In this document: positions 22,392-32,698 of the stretch, in pieces
Position numbering within the stretch: position 1 is the stretch's first letter
How the letters are laid out: every line of letters starts with the position of its first letter
Assembly: GCA_002077045.2 (NCBI GenBank)
Contig: KZ111146.1
Location: 137,521 to 201,520 of the forward strand
Length of the DNA: 64,000 nt
Direction of reading: 5' to 3'
Source of the DNA: Rachicladosporium sp. CCFEE 5018
Taxonomy: Eukaryota > Ascomycota > Dothideomycetes > Cladosporiales > Cladosporiaceae
Notes under the pieces: generated by a model
What the model saw: the letters and a program-made list of their open reading frames with translations, nothing else
What the model was told of the DNA's origin: nothing
Database searches by the model: none
Translations under genes and position numbers: made by a program

Positions 22392-23231
22392 CGTGTAGGT
22401 TGGACTGAGATGTCTTGATCTAGTGTGAGTTGGTGGTCTTCTAGATCTTCTCGCTTCGCGATCCGATTGGTGGCGAAGATGTAGGAACAATGTGAGATGG
22501 CAGTGAATGCAGGTGTTAACTTGCGAAGAAGAAGAGAATATGTAGTAAGAGACAAGGATGGAACGATCAAACGAGTGATGTTTCTGATAATTAGTATTGA
22601 TTACTTGGCCTGGTTTGACAACCCAAGTGTAGTCAGGAGAGCGTTTCGAGAGTTTATTCCAGGTTGTCGTTGAAGTACGGCACAGCCAATCGGAACCTCT
22701 CACAGATCCGAGCCGGAAGCTTTGACTGTATAATTGCGTTGATGAGGCAGCACAGACATCGAACCTCATGCCGAAAGGGCGAGATTGCTGTCCATCTTTG
22801 TCAGCCGTGCCATGCTTCGGCCAGTGGTTTAGCCGCTGAATGTCGAGACTCCTGTGTATAGTTATCAAGCATTGTTGTGTATATGCTTGCCTACGATTTG
22901 GCGCATTAGGGTCGATTAAAACAGGACGCCAACCGCGTATCGGTCTCGCCAGTTGATGATTGCACGGCTCGGCCGATGGCAACAGGTCATCTCGGCCGCG
23001 ACCGTCTCCCCGAAGTCTGCGATCTGGTCGAGTCCCCTGGGACTTCGATGATGGATTGGTACGGGTAAGGACATGAGGCCAGCTCAATTGCACATCGAAT
23101 ATGGTCGCATGCATAGCCACAGCTTGGGGCGGCGAGTGGGTGGATTGGGTAGGTAGGGTATTTAGTGATGGTTCTTCTCAACAAGAATGGAGTTAGGGCG
23201 GCATTATACACTTTTCTTCGACTACCGTATG
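22392..23231. other. Intergenic region
   Basis: About 840 bases upstream of the oxidoreductase gene and downstream of NAR1 (both minus strand). The minus-strand frame of the oxidoreductase is open but its translation (Ser/Arg/His-rich) shows no conserved features. Nothing else supported. Confidence 0.5.
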
Positions 23232-25106
23232 CTACCATCCTCCGCCGACTTGCACGGCCAATCCTGCAACGCGCTCCATGTCGCCCACTGGCTTCGCTTT
23301 GCCGACATCGCTTTCGACAGCTCGGAAAGTCGTGAAGACCAGCTTCTCGATCTCGACGCCCGTGGCTTCAGCCCAGTGGTCGAAGAACGCCTTGACTCGA
23401 CTTCGATCGATGCCGTCGATTATGTCTCCAACACTATCGCCATTCGTAGGCAAGTTATTAGTATCGCCGTTCGTGTGACCGTTGCTCATATCACCGTTCA
23501 TCATGTCATGATCGCCATCCTCATCAACTCCATCACCATTGTCGCCAAGATCGTCCTCGCTCTCAGCACTCCAGTACGCCTCATCAACCCTAGCCAACCA
23601 TTCCTTCTGCGCGGGTACCATCTCCTGGTCCCCTCCGTTACTCATTCCTGTACCGCCCTGCCGTAGCGTCATCACATCGCCCACCTTGATCTGCCCACCT
23701 CCGTTCGTGCAACCACCAGGACAAGCCATGACTTCCACGTACGCGTACTCTGCCTCACCGCCTCCCGCTGACTTCCTCGCGCCTCCAGCAGCAGGTCGTC
23801 GAGTAGCGCCCGGCATCCGACTCGCTTTCGCGGGTTTGAGTCGCCGGACCAGGTTCTGGATATTGCGAAAGCCGTAGTAGCGTGCTGCGCGGAAGACTTC
23901 GACGCCTTCGGCTGAGAGGACGGAGTAGTCTGATACGTCTGCGTTGCGGCCGCGGTGGACCTTGATAGTTGAGGATGGGTGGCGGGATTGCTGGGTGAGG
24001 AGGATGTGGTGGAGGTAGCCGTCACTTGTGCCGATCGCGCTGGGCTCGAATGAAGCGGTGGAGCGTTTCGGTCTGCGAGTTGGCGGGAAGAGAAGTCGAT
24101 TGATCGCTGGGTCTGGGAAGGGAGGGCGGAAGGTCCTGCTGAGGGACGTTCGGGGGAGGCAGGGGAAAGAGATATTCCGACTCTCGGCTAGCATGAGGAG
24201 TTCGCGGGCTGTGATCACGCAGTCTACGTCCCGAACTCGGTCTGCCTCTTCGCCAGCCCACGCGTGCGACGTAAGCTCGATACGCGAGGCTTCAAGCTTC
24301 TTGTCAAAGCAGGGCATCACTGCCATATGCCATATCTTCTCCGGCGGGATGCCGTACTTACGCGCGAGCACGGACTTGACGAGTGTGCCTGTCATGGATT
24401 GAGGGGACTTCAGGTTGCTCATGTGCGGCAGAACATGAGGGTGGGTCTTCTCGGCGTAGCACACCCAGCCAGGACAGGCGGAAGTCAAGACCGGTCTCTT
24501 CAGTCCGGCTTCGGGATCATCGAGCACCTGCTGCGCTTCGTCCGCTGCAGCGACCAGACATGCCTCCCTCATCACATTCGTGTCCAGTACCCAAGTAAAG
24601 CCAGATCCATGCGCTCCTCCAGCTCGGAGTCCATACGGCCCACTCAACAGCTGATCGATCATGTAACCTGCCTCTCGCTCAGAGACGCCATACGTAGCAG
24701 CCAGACTCGCTCTCGTCTGAGGCGATATGCTCGCAATGAAGATCTTCTCCTCGACTCCATCGCCTTGCCATTTTACCATCCCATTGCCCTGAATATCAGC
24801 ACCACCAAGCCATTCCGGTCTCAACTCCCTACACCTCCCCACCGTCTCCAACACCTCGCTGTGACTCTGCAGACTGACCAGCACCGCTTCCGCGCTAGTC
24901 ACACAGCCCGAGCAAGCCAAACAGTCCGTCAAGCTTATTTGTGCAGGGGGTGGATTCTCAGCATGCACAGTCTCCTCGGTCGTGACTTCGTAAGGATTTG
25001 AAGAAGGGGAGGGTTTCTGTAATGGGAGGGTTTCGACGGGTTTGATGCAGGCGACGCCGGGGGAGATGAAGTCGTTTAGGTCGTCGGCGGAGAGGATGGC
25101 GGACAT
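23232..25106 (-). CDS. NAR1: Cytosolic Fe-S cluster assembly factor Nar1
   Basis: Hydrogenase-like Fe-S protein of the cytosolic iron-sulfur assembly pathway that passes clusters from the early scaffold to the targeting complex. Single exon, 624 residues. N-terminal Cys20 (GVACIKP) and Cys62/65/68 (DCLACSGC) form the first cluster site. The hydrogenase-type second site is represented by TSACPGWVCYAEK, AVMPCFDKK and MACPGGCTNGGGQ. The protein ends in Trp, as usual for Nar1. A Pro/Arg-rich insert sits in the middle, and a long acidic, Asn/Gly/Asp-rich insert precedes the C-terminus (GDNGDGVDEDGDHDMMNGD). ATG 25106 gives the canonical MSAILSADDLNDFISP start; the upstream in-frame codons are not conserved. 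Confidence 0.94.
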   Translation of the reverse strand: MSAILSADDLNDFISPGVACIKPVETLPLQKPSPSSNPYEVTTEETVHAENPPPAQISLTDCLACSGCVTSAEAVLVSLQSHSEVLETVGRCRELRPEWLGGADIQGNGMVKWQGDGVEEKIFIASISPQTRASLAATYGVSEREAGYMIDQLLSGPYGLRAGGAHGSGFTWVLDTNVMREACLVAAADEAQQVLDDPEAGLKRPVLTSACPGWVCYAEKTHPHVLPHMSNLKSPQSMTGTLVKSVLARKYGIPPEKIWHMAVMPCFDKKLEASRIELTSHAWAGEEADRVRDVDCVITARELLMLAESRNISFPCLPRTSLSRTFRPPFPDPAINRLLFPPTRRPKRSTASFEPSAIGTSDGYLHHILLTQQSRHPSSTIKVHRGRNADVSDYSVLSAEGVEVFRAARYYGFRNIQNLVRRLKPAKASRMPGATRRPAAGGARKSAGGGEAEYAYVEVMACPGGCTNGGGQIKVGDVMTLRQGGTGMSNGGDQEMVPAQKEWLARVDEAYWSAESEDDLGDNGDGVDEDGDHDMMNGDMSNGHTNGDTNNLPTNGDSVGDIIDGIDRSRVKAFFDHWAEATGVEIEKLVFTTFRAVESDVGKAKPVGDMERVAGLAVQVGGGW

Positions 25107-25380
25107 GATCGCCGGTATTGATTGAAGCCTCTGCTTGGACACATGGGGGATTGTAACAGATGGTAGTGTGATGGGTAACTTTCCCCACGCCACGCATGCG
25201 AGATCGGCCGTGAAGTGAAGCTGCTGAGTCATCCTTCAAGATGCCGAAGATCTCGACCGCAAGCCCTCCACCCTCACCACTGATATCCCACCACCACCCC
25301 ACACCACCCACCACCACCGGCGCTCGTCTAACCCTGCCCGTCACCACAGCCCTACGTAAAGCCTCTCATGCACCACAGAA
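25107..25380. promoter_or_regulatory. Divergent promoter of NAR1 and RPB12
   Basis: 274 bases separate the start codons of two divergently transcribed conserved genes. It contains a CCA/CAC-rich run (about 25285-25325). Use as a shared bidirectional promoter is inferred from geometry; no particular factor site is recognised. Confidence 0.55.
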
Positions 25381-25770
25381 ATGGCTTCCCGCGACGAATA
25401 CGTCCCCCCCACCAGCTCCTCCTCCCAAAACTTCTCCGGCACCACAGGCACAGCCAACACCGGCTTCGCCTCCTCCTCCGCAAACCCTTCCACTACGATC
25501 GAAGACTCCAGCGCCAAACCCGTGAATTATCTGTGTGGTGACTGCGATAATAAGGTTGCGTTGAAGAGGGGAGATCCGATACGGTGTAAGGAGTGTGGGT
25601 ATAGGGTGCTTTATAAGGAGAGGACTAGTAGGTGAGTGATGATCGAGGAGGTGGTGGCACCTGAGAGGAGAGAAGCGTTGGGGAGGGGGAAAGGAGAGCG
25701 AAGGGGTGGAAGAGGATGAAAGAGGATGTGCTGACAGGATGACAGGATCGTGCAGTTCGAGGCGAGATGA
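25381..25770 (+). CDS. RPB12: RNA polymerases I/II/III subunit RPABC4 (Rpb12)
   Basis: Shared small zinc subunit of all three nuclear RNA polymerases. Exons 25381-25631 and 25746-25770, 91 residues. A Ser/Thr-rich N-terminal extension of about 45 residues precedes the conserved zinc ribbon: Cys52/55 (YLCGDCDNK) and Cys69/72 (IRCKECGYR), then RVLYKERTSR. The 114-nt intron (GTGAGT..gctgac..ACAG) ends in a 25-nt exon giving IVQFEAR, the invariant Rpb12 C-terminus; without splicing the protein ends early at a TGA just after SR. A CAG eight bases upstream would give the wrong frame, so the acceptor at 25745 is preferred. Confidence 0.95.
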
Positions 25771-26324
25771 GGATGGTGTGAGGCGATTGAGACTCAACGA
25801 TGTATGAGCTACACGCGGATCGGACTTGAAGGCTGGCGTGACCGGATTGACTAGAACGAGAGCCGAGGCGCAAGTCATCGTCTGCAACGCTTCAGACAGA
25901 AGGCGAGGCGAGCAGGTTGGAAAGTGGATTGCGCTTGGACTGAGCGCAACGATGAATTCAGATGCAGGGCCACCAGCCCTTGATATGTGTCATCATATGG
26001 ACGGGAAGCGACAAACTTGATGAACAGGAGTTGCGAAAGCACTATGATCGGAAGCGGGCATTCGAATTGTGTCTTCCATTGGGCGACGGCCTCTAGCAGT
26101 AGCGCACAGCGCTATACTCCCATGCAACCATGCGTATGCGGTATGCTCTGCTCGGCAGTAGGCGACCGAGCTCCTCGCACTCATCCTTCATTCGCCATCA
26201 TGTATGCTCTGCCCTTTACTGCGCTCGCCTCGCCGAGCCTTCCTGCGATCATGCTGCATAGATAAGCTCACATTGACGACATGCATCCTTCCCTATGCCC
26301 ACATTTGACCACTCACAAGCCATC
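25771..26324. other. Intergenic region between convergent genes
   Basis: About 550 bases between the 3' ends of RPB12 and the NDR kinase gene. Short ORFs only, nothing recognised. Confidence 0.5.
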
Positions 26325-28456
26325 TTAAGTATTCCTAAAAGCATCAAACCGCTTAAACGTATACCCAATAAACGGCATACTGCTCGTCGGGTCGTCCGCC
26401 TGCCCACTCGCCTCAGTATTCGCCCGCATCTGCGCCGAGTTATCCACCTGCGGAATCTCATCGATGGGGAAGTACTGCGTGTCCACAGCACTGTTCAGCT
26501 TCGGCTCGAAAGGAGCGCGGATCTTGCGCAAGCCGTCCCAGTTCACGCCGGAGAAGAAGGTGTGTTCCTTCAGCTCGGCGGCGCCGCGCACGTGGCCGAG
26601 GCGGTTTTGGTGGTCGCAGATCAGGCTGGGAGGGTGGTTAGTAGGAGGAGGAGAATGAAGGGGAAGGGCTGTGTACCCTCGAATGAAGTGCTCGGCTTCC
26701 CCGCCGAGCTGTTGGTCTGGCGGGAAGTTGAGGTACTTCGGCCAGTCTACGATCTTGCGGTAGGTGTCGTGTGGCTCCTCGGCGCAGAATGGCGGCCAGC
26801 CGATCAGGCACTCGAACATGATAGTCCCTACGCTCCACCAATCGCAGCCCTTGTCGTAGCCCTTGCCGCTGAAGATCTCGGGCGCGATGTAGTCTGGTGT
26901 GCCGACTGTGGAGTATGCGAGCTGTCGGCGCGATTTGCGCCATGTGTTTATCTGGTTGCGATTCGAGACTGTAAGTTGGATCTGATCTATGCTGACTGAT
27001 TGGCGGTTTGAGAGGGACTTTGATGAGCGCTGTGGTGTCATGAGTTGTTGGTAGTATGAGGCTGAGTGCTCTTTGGAGAAGCCTGTCGAGAGACCAAAGT
27101 CGGTGAGCTTGATATGCCCGCCGCGGTCGAGGAGAATGTTGTCAGGTTTGATGTCACTAGGAGCGTCAGTATTTGAGGAACGACCATTACGCAGAGCATC
27201 ACTTACCGATGGATGAAGCCCAGCTTGTGCACAGCTTCAATTGCAAGGACGATCTCAGCCATGTAGAAGCGGGTGATATCTTCGCTGAAGATCTCATACT
27301 TAATGAGCATCGTCATGAGATCTCCTCCCGGCAGGAACTCCATGAGCATGTACAAGAACGTCGAGTCCTGGAACGATGTGTGAAGCTTGACAAGCCAAGG
27401 ACTTTCGGCGTTGGCCATGATGTCGCGCTCAGCGCGGACGTGTGCGAGTTGATCTTTCTTGTGCTGCTCGGTGTCAGTGCATGTGTCTGGGAAGCCTCAT
27501 GATCTGGCGGCATACCATCTCTGCCTTGATCAGGGACTTCAGTGCGTAGATCTTGTTGTCGCGTTTCCGCTGCACAAGCTTGACCTCACCAAATGCACCC
27601 TTGCCAATGATCTTCAGCGTTTGGTAGTTCTGTGGCCGCTCTGTCGTCCGCAAGAAGCGAAGGAAGTTTGCCTCCATCTTCTGGCCATTGGCCTCCTTCT
27701 GCTCCTTGCGTGCATCCGACAGCTCTGCACTGGCCTTCAGCCGTTCGAGGTCCTTCGCTCTGATCTCAAGTCAGCGTCTATGCAGTTCATGATGCTGCAA
27801 CGCCTGTACCTCTCGTTCCGAGCCTTCGCACGCTCAACATTCTCCTTGAAGAACTCCCCAGTGAGCAACTTCTGATGCCGCACTCGCTCATTGATGGCAG
27901 CCGAGTATTTCTCCGAGTTCTTCGGCGGCGGCACATCATCATAGAGCGACGGCTGCTGTGGTGCACTCGGCATGGGCGCGTGAAGGTACGTCGATCCATA
28001 TGGCTGTCCGTTGGTTCCCGCGGTCCGTGGTCTGCCATTCGCCGGTGATGCGATGCGAGCATATGGACTGGCAGACCGTGGTGTGTTCCCTCCTAAGTTG
28101 AGCTGTTGTGCAAAGCCATTCGTCACTTCACTGAACCCCGCACCTGGCGATCTGTACCCTGCACCTGGCGAAGGAAGACCTTGCTGGTACTGGTTTGCCT
28201 GCAGCTGCTGTGCGTATGGATTGATGTTGCCGAAGTAGCCTGCTCCAGCGGCTCCATTCATACCACCTGTGGGTGTCTGTGTACCCCATACTTCTTGCTG
28301 ACCAGCGGCATTGGGGAACGGCTGCGGGAAGGTCGAGGGCGTAGTTGGGTAGGCACGGGCTTGGTCGGCCGTGTAGGTCTGCTGAGGATTGTTGTAGCCA
28401 CCGAAGTTGAGCTGTAGCCGATTGGGATTGCGCTCATCCTGCTTATTGTAGGCCAT
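26325..28456 (-). CDS. cot-1: NDR/LATS-family serine/threonine kinase (cot-1/Cbk1/Orb6 type)
   Basis: Kinase of the morphogenesis (MOR/RAM) pathway controlling polar hyphal growth. Five exons on the minus strand: 28456-27810, 27759-27516, 27463-27207, 27156-26677, 26625-26325; introns 50-52 nt, 642 residues. The N-terminal 200 residues are Gln/Gly/Asn/Pro-rich, then a basic MOB-binding helix (TGEFFKENVERAKARNERAKDLERLK). The kinase domain (about 260-570) shows GKGAFGEV, YALKSL, HRDIKPDN and LTDFGLS. A long insert separates DFG from the activation loop YSTVGTPDYIAPE, as in NDR kinases. The tail has the hydrophobic motif FIGYTFKRFD with Thr about 632. The last intron is 51 nt and stop-free; its branch site is CTAAC. 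Confidence 0.95.
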
Positions 28457-30165
28457 CTTCACGATGTCTTGCAGAGACTCGAAGCTTGGCTTGGGTTTAG
28501 GACGTTCGATCGTCGGTGAGGGTCGATGTAGTTCGACTCTGGACTGCTTGTGGAGTCGTAGAGAGTGTAGACTGCTGGATCCCTCGAGCAAAAGACAGGA
28601 CCAATGCACAAGCCCAATCAAGGGGTGGAGTGGTCTTCGGGCTCCAAGCAGGCGGTCTGCGGTTTGCGATTGGCAGCGAATGAATGGAAATCAAGTAACC
28701 ATTAATTCCTCACGATCTTAGCGATCCAGCCATATCGGAGTCGAAGTGAAGATTCGTGTAGGTCAGTAGAAGGGCACACTTCCCTTGCATTAATTGGCAA
28801 GTGCAGGTTGCAAGTGTGATACAGCTCCTTCCCCTTCACGAATCGTGTTGATTTCCATGCGGGCAGCAAGTCAAGGGTCTGCAGTAGCGGCGGCCGCGTC
28901 CGCCCTTGCAGCGCGGTCCCAAACCCTCGACCGAAATCAGACTTCTCCGATCATCATCATCATGCTTACTATGATCACAGCGATGAGGTTGTAGTGATAC
29001 AGGTCACACGTGTCAGCATGAGCTGCGTTACACCTACCCGTCTGATGCGTTGAGCACAGCATGGGAATACACCTGCGCCCCATGCAAGGCTGATGTGGAG
29101 CCGGCCTTCGGTGCAGCTTCTAGAAGGGGGTGTATGTTGTACAGTGCCACCTATCTCACGGGAGGGCAACACGTTTGCCACGAATGTGCGAGCCAAAGTA
29201 CATGACCTCAGCCGAGACCGAGATAGCTGGCGAGAATGAACGATAGTGCACGTCGGCGCAGCGGCGCAGCTCTGTTCAATACGGCGAGATTGCATTCCTC
29301 ACGGTAGGCACTTTGCGCGTCCTGCGCAAAGTACGCGTGTATGTCAATATGGGTAAAGTGAAATGCACCGAGTGTGCAGGGACGCTACCTTTGTATGCAA
29401 TACTGCTGACCTCTAGGCGAATCGACACTGGCTCCCAAGATGGAGTCTTTCACACAGGTGGTTCTAGCTGGAGACAAAGCCGTCCGGCGTAGGAAACGCG
29501 ATGGCGCTCGCCGACTTCATCTATTCGTCAGATCAAGGCAAGCGCCCTTGGAGACGACAGTAGTCATGCCAGCGGAGCAGCGGGAGCCTCGTTCCGCGGC
29601 AGAGCTGCGATACGAGTTCTTCAACCCCGACGCCTCCGTTCTCAGGTCTCCTCAGCCGCGATGGCGCTTGTTCATGCCCTCAAGACCGTCCCGCCAGAAT
29701 TACTGGCGACCAAGGCGCAAATGTTGTGATGTCCAGGAGGATAGGCGCGTTGATTCTTTCCTGGCAGATCAGATTACCAGCTCTCAGACTGCGGGCGCGA
29801 GCTCGATCATCAGTGTGGACTACCCTACTCTACTGGTCACTCTTCCATCCGCGATTGCCTGCAAATCAGGCCATTGCGTTTCAACGATTCCAGAGCAGGA
29901 CACTGCCTCTTGGACTAAGTCGGCAGATTTGTTGTCAGAAACGCTGGCCGATAAGGTATTCACATTCGATCTGCGGTCGTAACGTAGCGCTCTAGCCTTC
30001 GAGCGGTGGATTAACCTAGTAGGCGAATATGCTGGCTGTGTCACGAGTCTCACCCTGAAACATTGGACTTCGTACTGGGCGTATGGTGCCAACAAATGGG
30101 CACATCTTGCCGACGAGACCCGAATCTCTCGAGGTACTGGAGGTCAGCTTGTCATCACGAGGAGT
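28457..30165. other. Gene-poor region upstream of the F-box-like array
   Basis: No confident gene. An ATG-started frame at 29440-29982 (180 codons) and an overlapping one at 29726-29995 share DNA; neither has a recognised domain, and plausible peptides appear in all three frames (AELRYEFFNPDAS in one, MALVHALKTVPPELLATKAQ in another), as in a decayed gene. The left 300 bases are the likely promoter of the NDR kinase gene. Confidence 0.4.
29310..29332. repeat. Perfect 9-bp inverted repeat, 5-nt loop
   Basis: actttgcgc, spacer gtcct, gcgcaaagt: a perfect palindrome on both strands in noncoding DNA. It could be a hairpin or a dyad site for a dimeric factor; no family is recognised. Confidence 0.7.
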
Positions 30166-30567
30166 GTGGAGACACCTCAGTATGAGACTTGCACATGCTC
30201 CGTTTGTTCGCTGCTGCACAAACACGACAGAGACTTCAGTGCGGAAGAATACCGTGGAATCAGACATATTCGTCATTTCACCGCATGCTTGAGTCTTCTC
30301 GCCGGTCCGCCTTCGGGCGAAGACGACGACCAGATACACGAATATGAGCTTATCAGACGTCGCTCAATACTTGATGCAGCTACGTTATTCGTAGCCATGC
30401 TTGAAGCGCACAGTGCACTACTCGCGCGTGAGTACGTTCGTGCAGGCTCAGAGTGTTCGAAGTGCAGTCTGCCAACGCTGTATCTGTGTGGTAATCAGAT
30501 GTCGAGGGGAACCGACGGACAGCGAGTAGAGTTTGCGATGATGGCGACTAGGAAGGGCTCGAGATGA
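30166..30567 (+). CDS. Uncertain Cys-containing ORF, unknown
   Basis: 133-residue ATG-started frame directly upstream of the F-box-like array. It has two Cys clusters (CTCSVC near the start, CSKC..CG near the end) and a helical middle (RRRSILDAATLFVAMLEAHSALLAREYV). Composition is protein-like, but no family is recognised and no paralogue is seen here. It may be the last exon of a larger or decayed gene spread over 29440-30567, a small gene, or chance. Reported with low confidence. Confidence 0.25.
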   Translation: METPQYETCTCSVCSLLHKHDRDFSAEEYRGIRHIRHFTACLSLLAGPPSGEDDDQIHEYELIRRRSILDAATLFVAMLEAHSALLAREYVRAGSECSKCSLPTLYLCGNQMSRGTDGQRVEFAMMATRKGSR

Positions 30568-30754
30568 TGCTGACCATGCGATATGCATCGAGTGGCTCGT
30601 TTGTGTCCCAAAGATGTATCACACTTTCTTGGCATGCCACAATCTCGGTCTTAGAAATGCAGTGTCTCCTCAATGGACCACTAGCTTGCCACGGCATACC
30701 AGAGCAGACGGAAGGGAATCTAGGCTGTGCTCGCTTAAATTCCTGCCAGCCGCC

Positions 30755-31774
30755 ATGGCTCGAACCAAGCGCTCTGCGCAGCAATCGTATATTCCAACGG
30801 CGAAGGGCAGTGGCGCACCATGCACTGCACGTGGACTACCTACCGCTGATAGAGCTCATGCGGATGCTCTGTGTCTGAGTCTGCGGAACTCGATGGATAA
30901 CACACAGACCTGGGCTTCGCTTGAGAAGGAGCTTCGGCGCCCTGACATCCATTCCATAACGAGGACAAGTACAGAAGTCACCACCACGGCCACTCCGACT
31001 CACATCACCACAATAACAACGACTACAGTGACGACTAGTACTGTTGTGCCGATCAAGCCTGCTGCCCGGCCTCGCCAGATCGCCGTAGCGCAAAGACCGA
31101 TAAGCGGCGTCTTCACGATCCCTGAGATGGCTGAAGCGATCCTGAATAGCGGCATCTCGCAGAAACAACTCTTCGTCTTGCAGAGAGTCAACAAGTACTT
31201 CAAGGCTATCATCGAGAGATCGCATCGCTTGCGCAAGTCAATGTTTCTCGCCACCGTCCATCGTGCAAAAGAAGCACCCGAGGCAGATCAGATCTCTGTG
31301 AACCCTCTACTGTGCGATGGCATCCGCAACGATTCGCTCTATGATCTCTTCGACATCAGCATCAAGACTCAGGAATGGCTCCGCCCACGAAGAAAACTTG
31401 GCCTCCACTTGATACTGCGTGCGAAACCCAAGACGCTACCGGAATTTCGTAGGGCACGCAAGCGCTTCAAGGACTCCACGATGACCGGACGGGTAGCAAA
31501 GAGTACCATCGCCAACGTCCGGACCCGCGTCTTCTATTCTGCCAAAGTGAAGATCGGAGGTGAGAGGGTCCATGCCAGTGATTGGCGGTGCGTCCCGTCG
31601 CAGGGAGGCTGTGGGTCGCTTGGAGCTTTTGCTGATGCATTGAAGAGTGATCGGGAGCTGTTCCAGGAGCTGGAGGAGGAGTGGGTGGATTGGGAGTTTA
31701 ATGAAGATTGGGTGGGCAGCGCGAGTCAGTCGGAGGGCTCGAGTGAAGACTCGGAGTGGAGTGATGGAGAGTAG
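30755..31774 (+). CDS. F-box-like protein, tandem array copy 1
   Basis: 339 residues, single exon, strong start context (gccgccATGg). The N-terminal 130 residues are basic and then Thr-rich (30961-31050). An F-box-like region of about 50 residues follows: VFTIPEMAEAILNSGISQKQ then LFVLQRVNKYFKAIIERS. A mid-protein ISVNPLL block and a C-terminal SLGAFADALK block are shared with the four downstream copies. The C-terminus is acidic (EELEEEWVDW..SEDSEWSDGE). F-box proteins select substrates for SCF ubiquitin ligases; that role is inferred. The first residues, MARTKRSAQQS, resemble the histone H3 tail. An alternative start is ATG 30893 (MDNTQTW). Confidence 0.75.
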   Translation: MARTKRSAQQSYIPTAKGSGAPCTARGLPTADRAHADALCLSLRNSMDNTQTWASLEKELRRPDIHSITRTSTEVTTTATPTHITTITTTTVTTSTVVPIKPAARPRQIAVAQRPISGVFTIPEMAEAILNSGISQKQLFVLQRVNKYFKAIIERSHRLRKSMFLATVHRAKEAPEADQISVNPLLCDGIRNDSLYDLFDISIKTQEWLRPRRKLGLHLILRAKPKTLPEFRRARKRFKDSTMTGRVAKSTIANVRTRVFYSAKVKIGGERVHASDWRCVPSQGGCGSLGAFADALKSDRELFQELEEEWVDWEFNEDWVGSASQSEGSSEDSEWSDGE

Positions 31775-31969
31775 AAGTGAGTGAAGCTGCGCACATGATT
31801 ATCACGTGCGCGCAGCGAGACCACAGTCCACGACTTCCAGGTCAGACGACTGACGTACTTCATCTCACGCACTGACTCCTACGATCAACACCAACCCACC
31901 CATTCAACGCGGCAAGTCGGTCAAATCATAAGAGAGTGTTGCAAGTTGATAAGCTGACCATCGACAGAC

Positions 31970-32698
31970 ATGCACACCCACAAGCAGAAGGCCAGAATGC
32001 GTGCCCCCAGGAGGCTATCGGCCGCGGCCGAAGTCTTCACTATCACTGAGCTCGTCGAAGCCATCCTGTTGCACGTACCACGCATGAGGGACCTCTTCGT
32101 CCTCCAGCGCATCAGTCGAAGTATACGTAATACCATCCGGGGCTCGATCAGCTTGCAGCGTAAGATGTATCTCGCCCCCGACCCGCATGTCCCTCCCGAC
32201 AATTCACGCCGAAAGTATCCTCGCAACCCGTTACTGTTTGGTAACACGAGATCGAGGCTTGGAGAGAGATCTAAGCCTTTCTCAGTCTTCAAGCTGTTTA
32301 ACAACTATAACGAAGTTGGCAGACGCAAGAAGAGCCGAGTGCTGCGCATCTCTCTTACTCGAGTGCCGTCGATCTGGAACCCGATCAATGACCGCGCAGC
32401 GCTCATGGAATTCTTGAAAAGTGACGCAATTCGCGCGCGGGACTCTTGGGCCACCACAACCATCGCGCAGACGGACATCTACGTTGTTGTTGCGGTCGAT
32501 CTTGCGTGCAGCAAGGGGCATCGGAACGATCTTACCATCCGTTCCCTGAGTGGAGCCACGACGCTGGGGGAGTACGCCGACAAGCTGGTCGAGGTACTTA
32601 GTTGGGCGGACACGTGCAACGGCGAGGCTGGTTGGAACCCCAGTTGTACTGCGCGTGAGGAGGCCAAGAAGCTGTTCGGAAAGGCGAAGAAGCAGTGA
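31970..32698 (+). CDS. F-box-like protein, tandem array copy 2
   Basis: 242 residues, single exon. Short basic N-terminus (MHTHKQKARMRAPRRL), then EVFTITELVEAILLHVPRMR and DLFVLQRISRSIRNTIRGS, the F-box-like region of the array. The middle PRNPLLFGN corresponds to the NPLL block, and TTLGEYADKLVEVL to the C-terminal TLG block. Transcribed in the same direction as its neighbours, 195 bases after copy 1. Function unknown; adaptor role inferred from the motif. Confidence 0.72.
   Translation: MHTHKQKARMRAPRRLSAAAEVFTITELVEAILLHVPRMRDLFVLQRISRSIRNTIRGSISLQRKMYLAPDPHVPPDNSRRKYPRNPLLFGNTRSRLGERSKPFSVFKLFNNYNEVGRRKKSRVLRISLTRVPSIWNPINDRAALMEFLKSDAIRARDSWATTTIAQTDIYVVVAVDLACSKGHRNDLTIRSLSGATTLGEYADKLVEVLSWADTCNGEAGWNPSCTAREEAKKLFGKAKKQ

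Noticed and set aside
22392..23120. Possible N-terminal extension of the AIF-like oxidoreductase by 243 residues
   Set aside because: The extension is Arg/Ser/His-rich without conserved blocks, while the FAD motif begins seven residues after ATG 22391.
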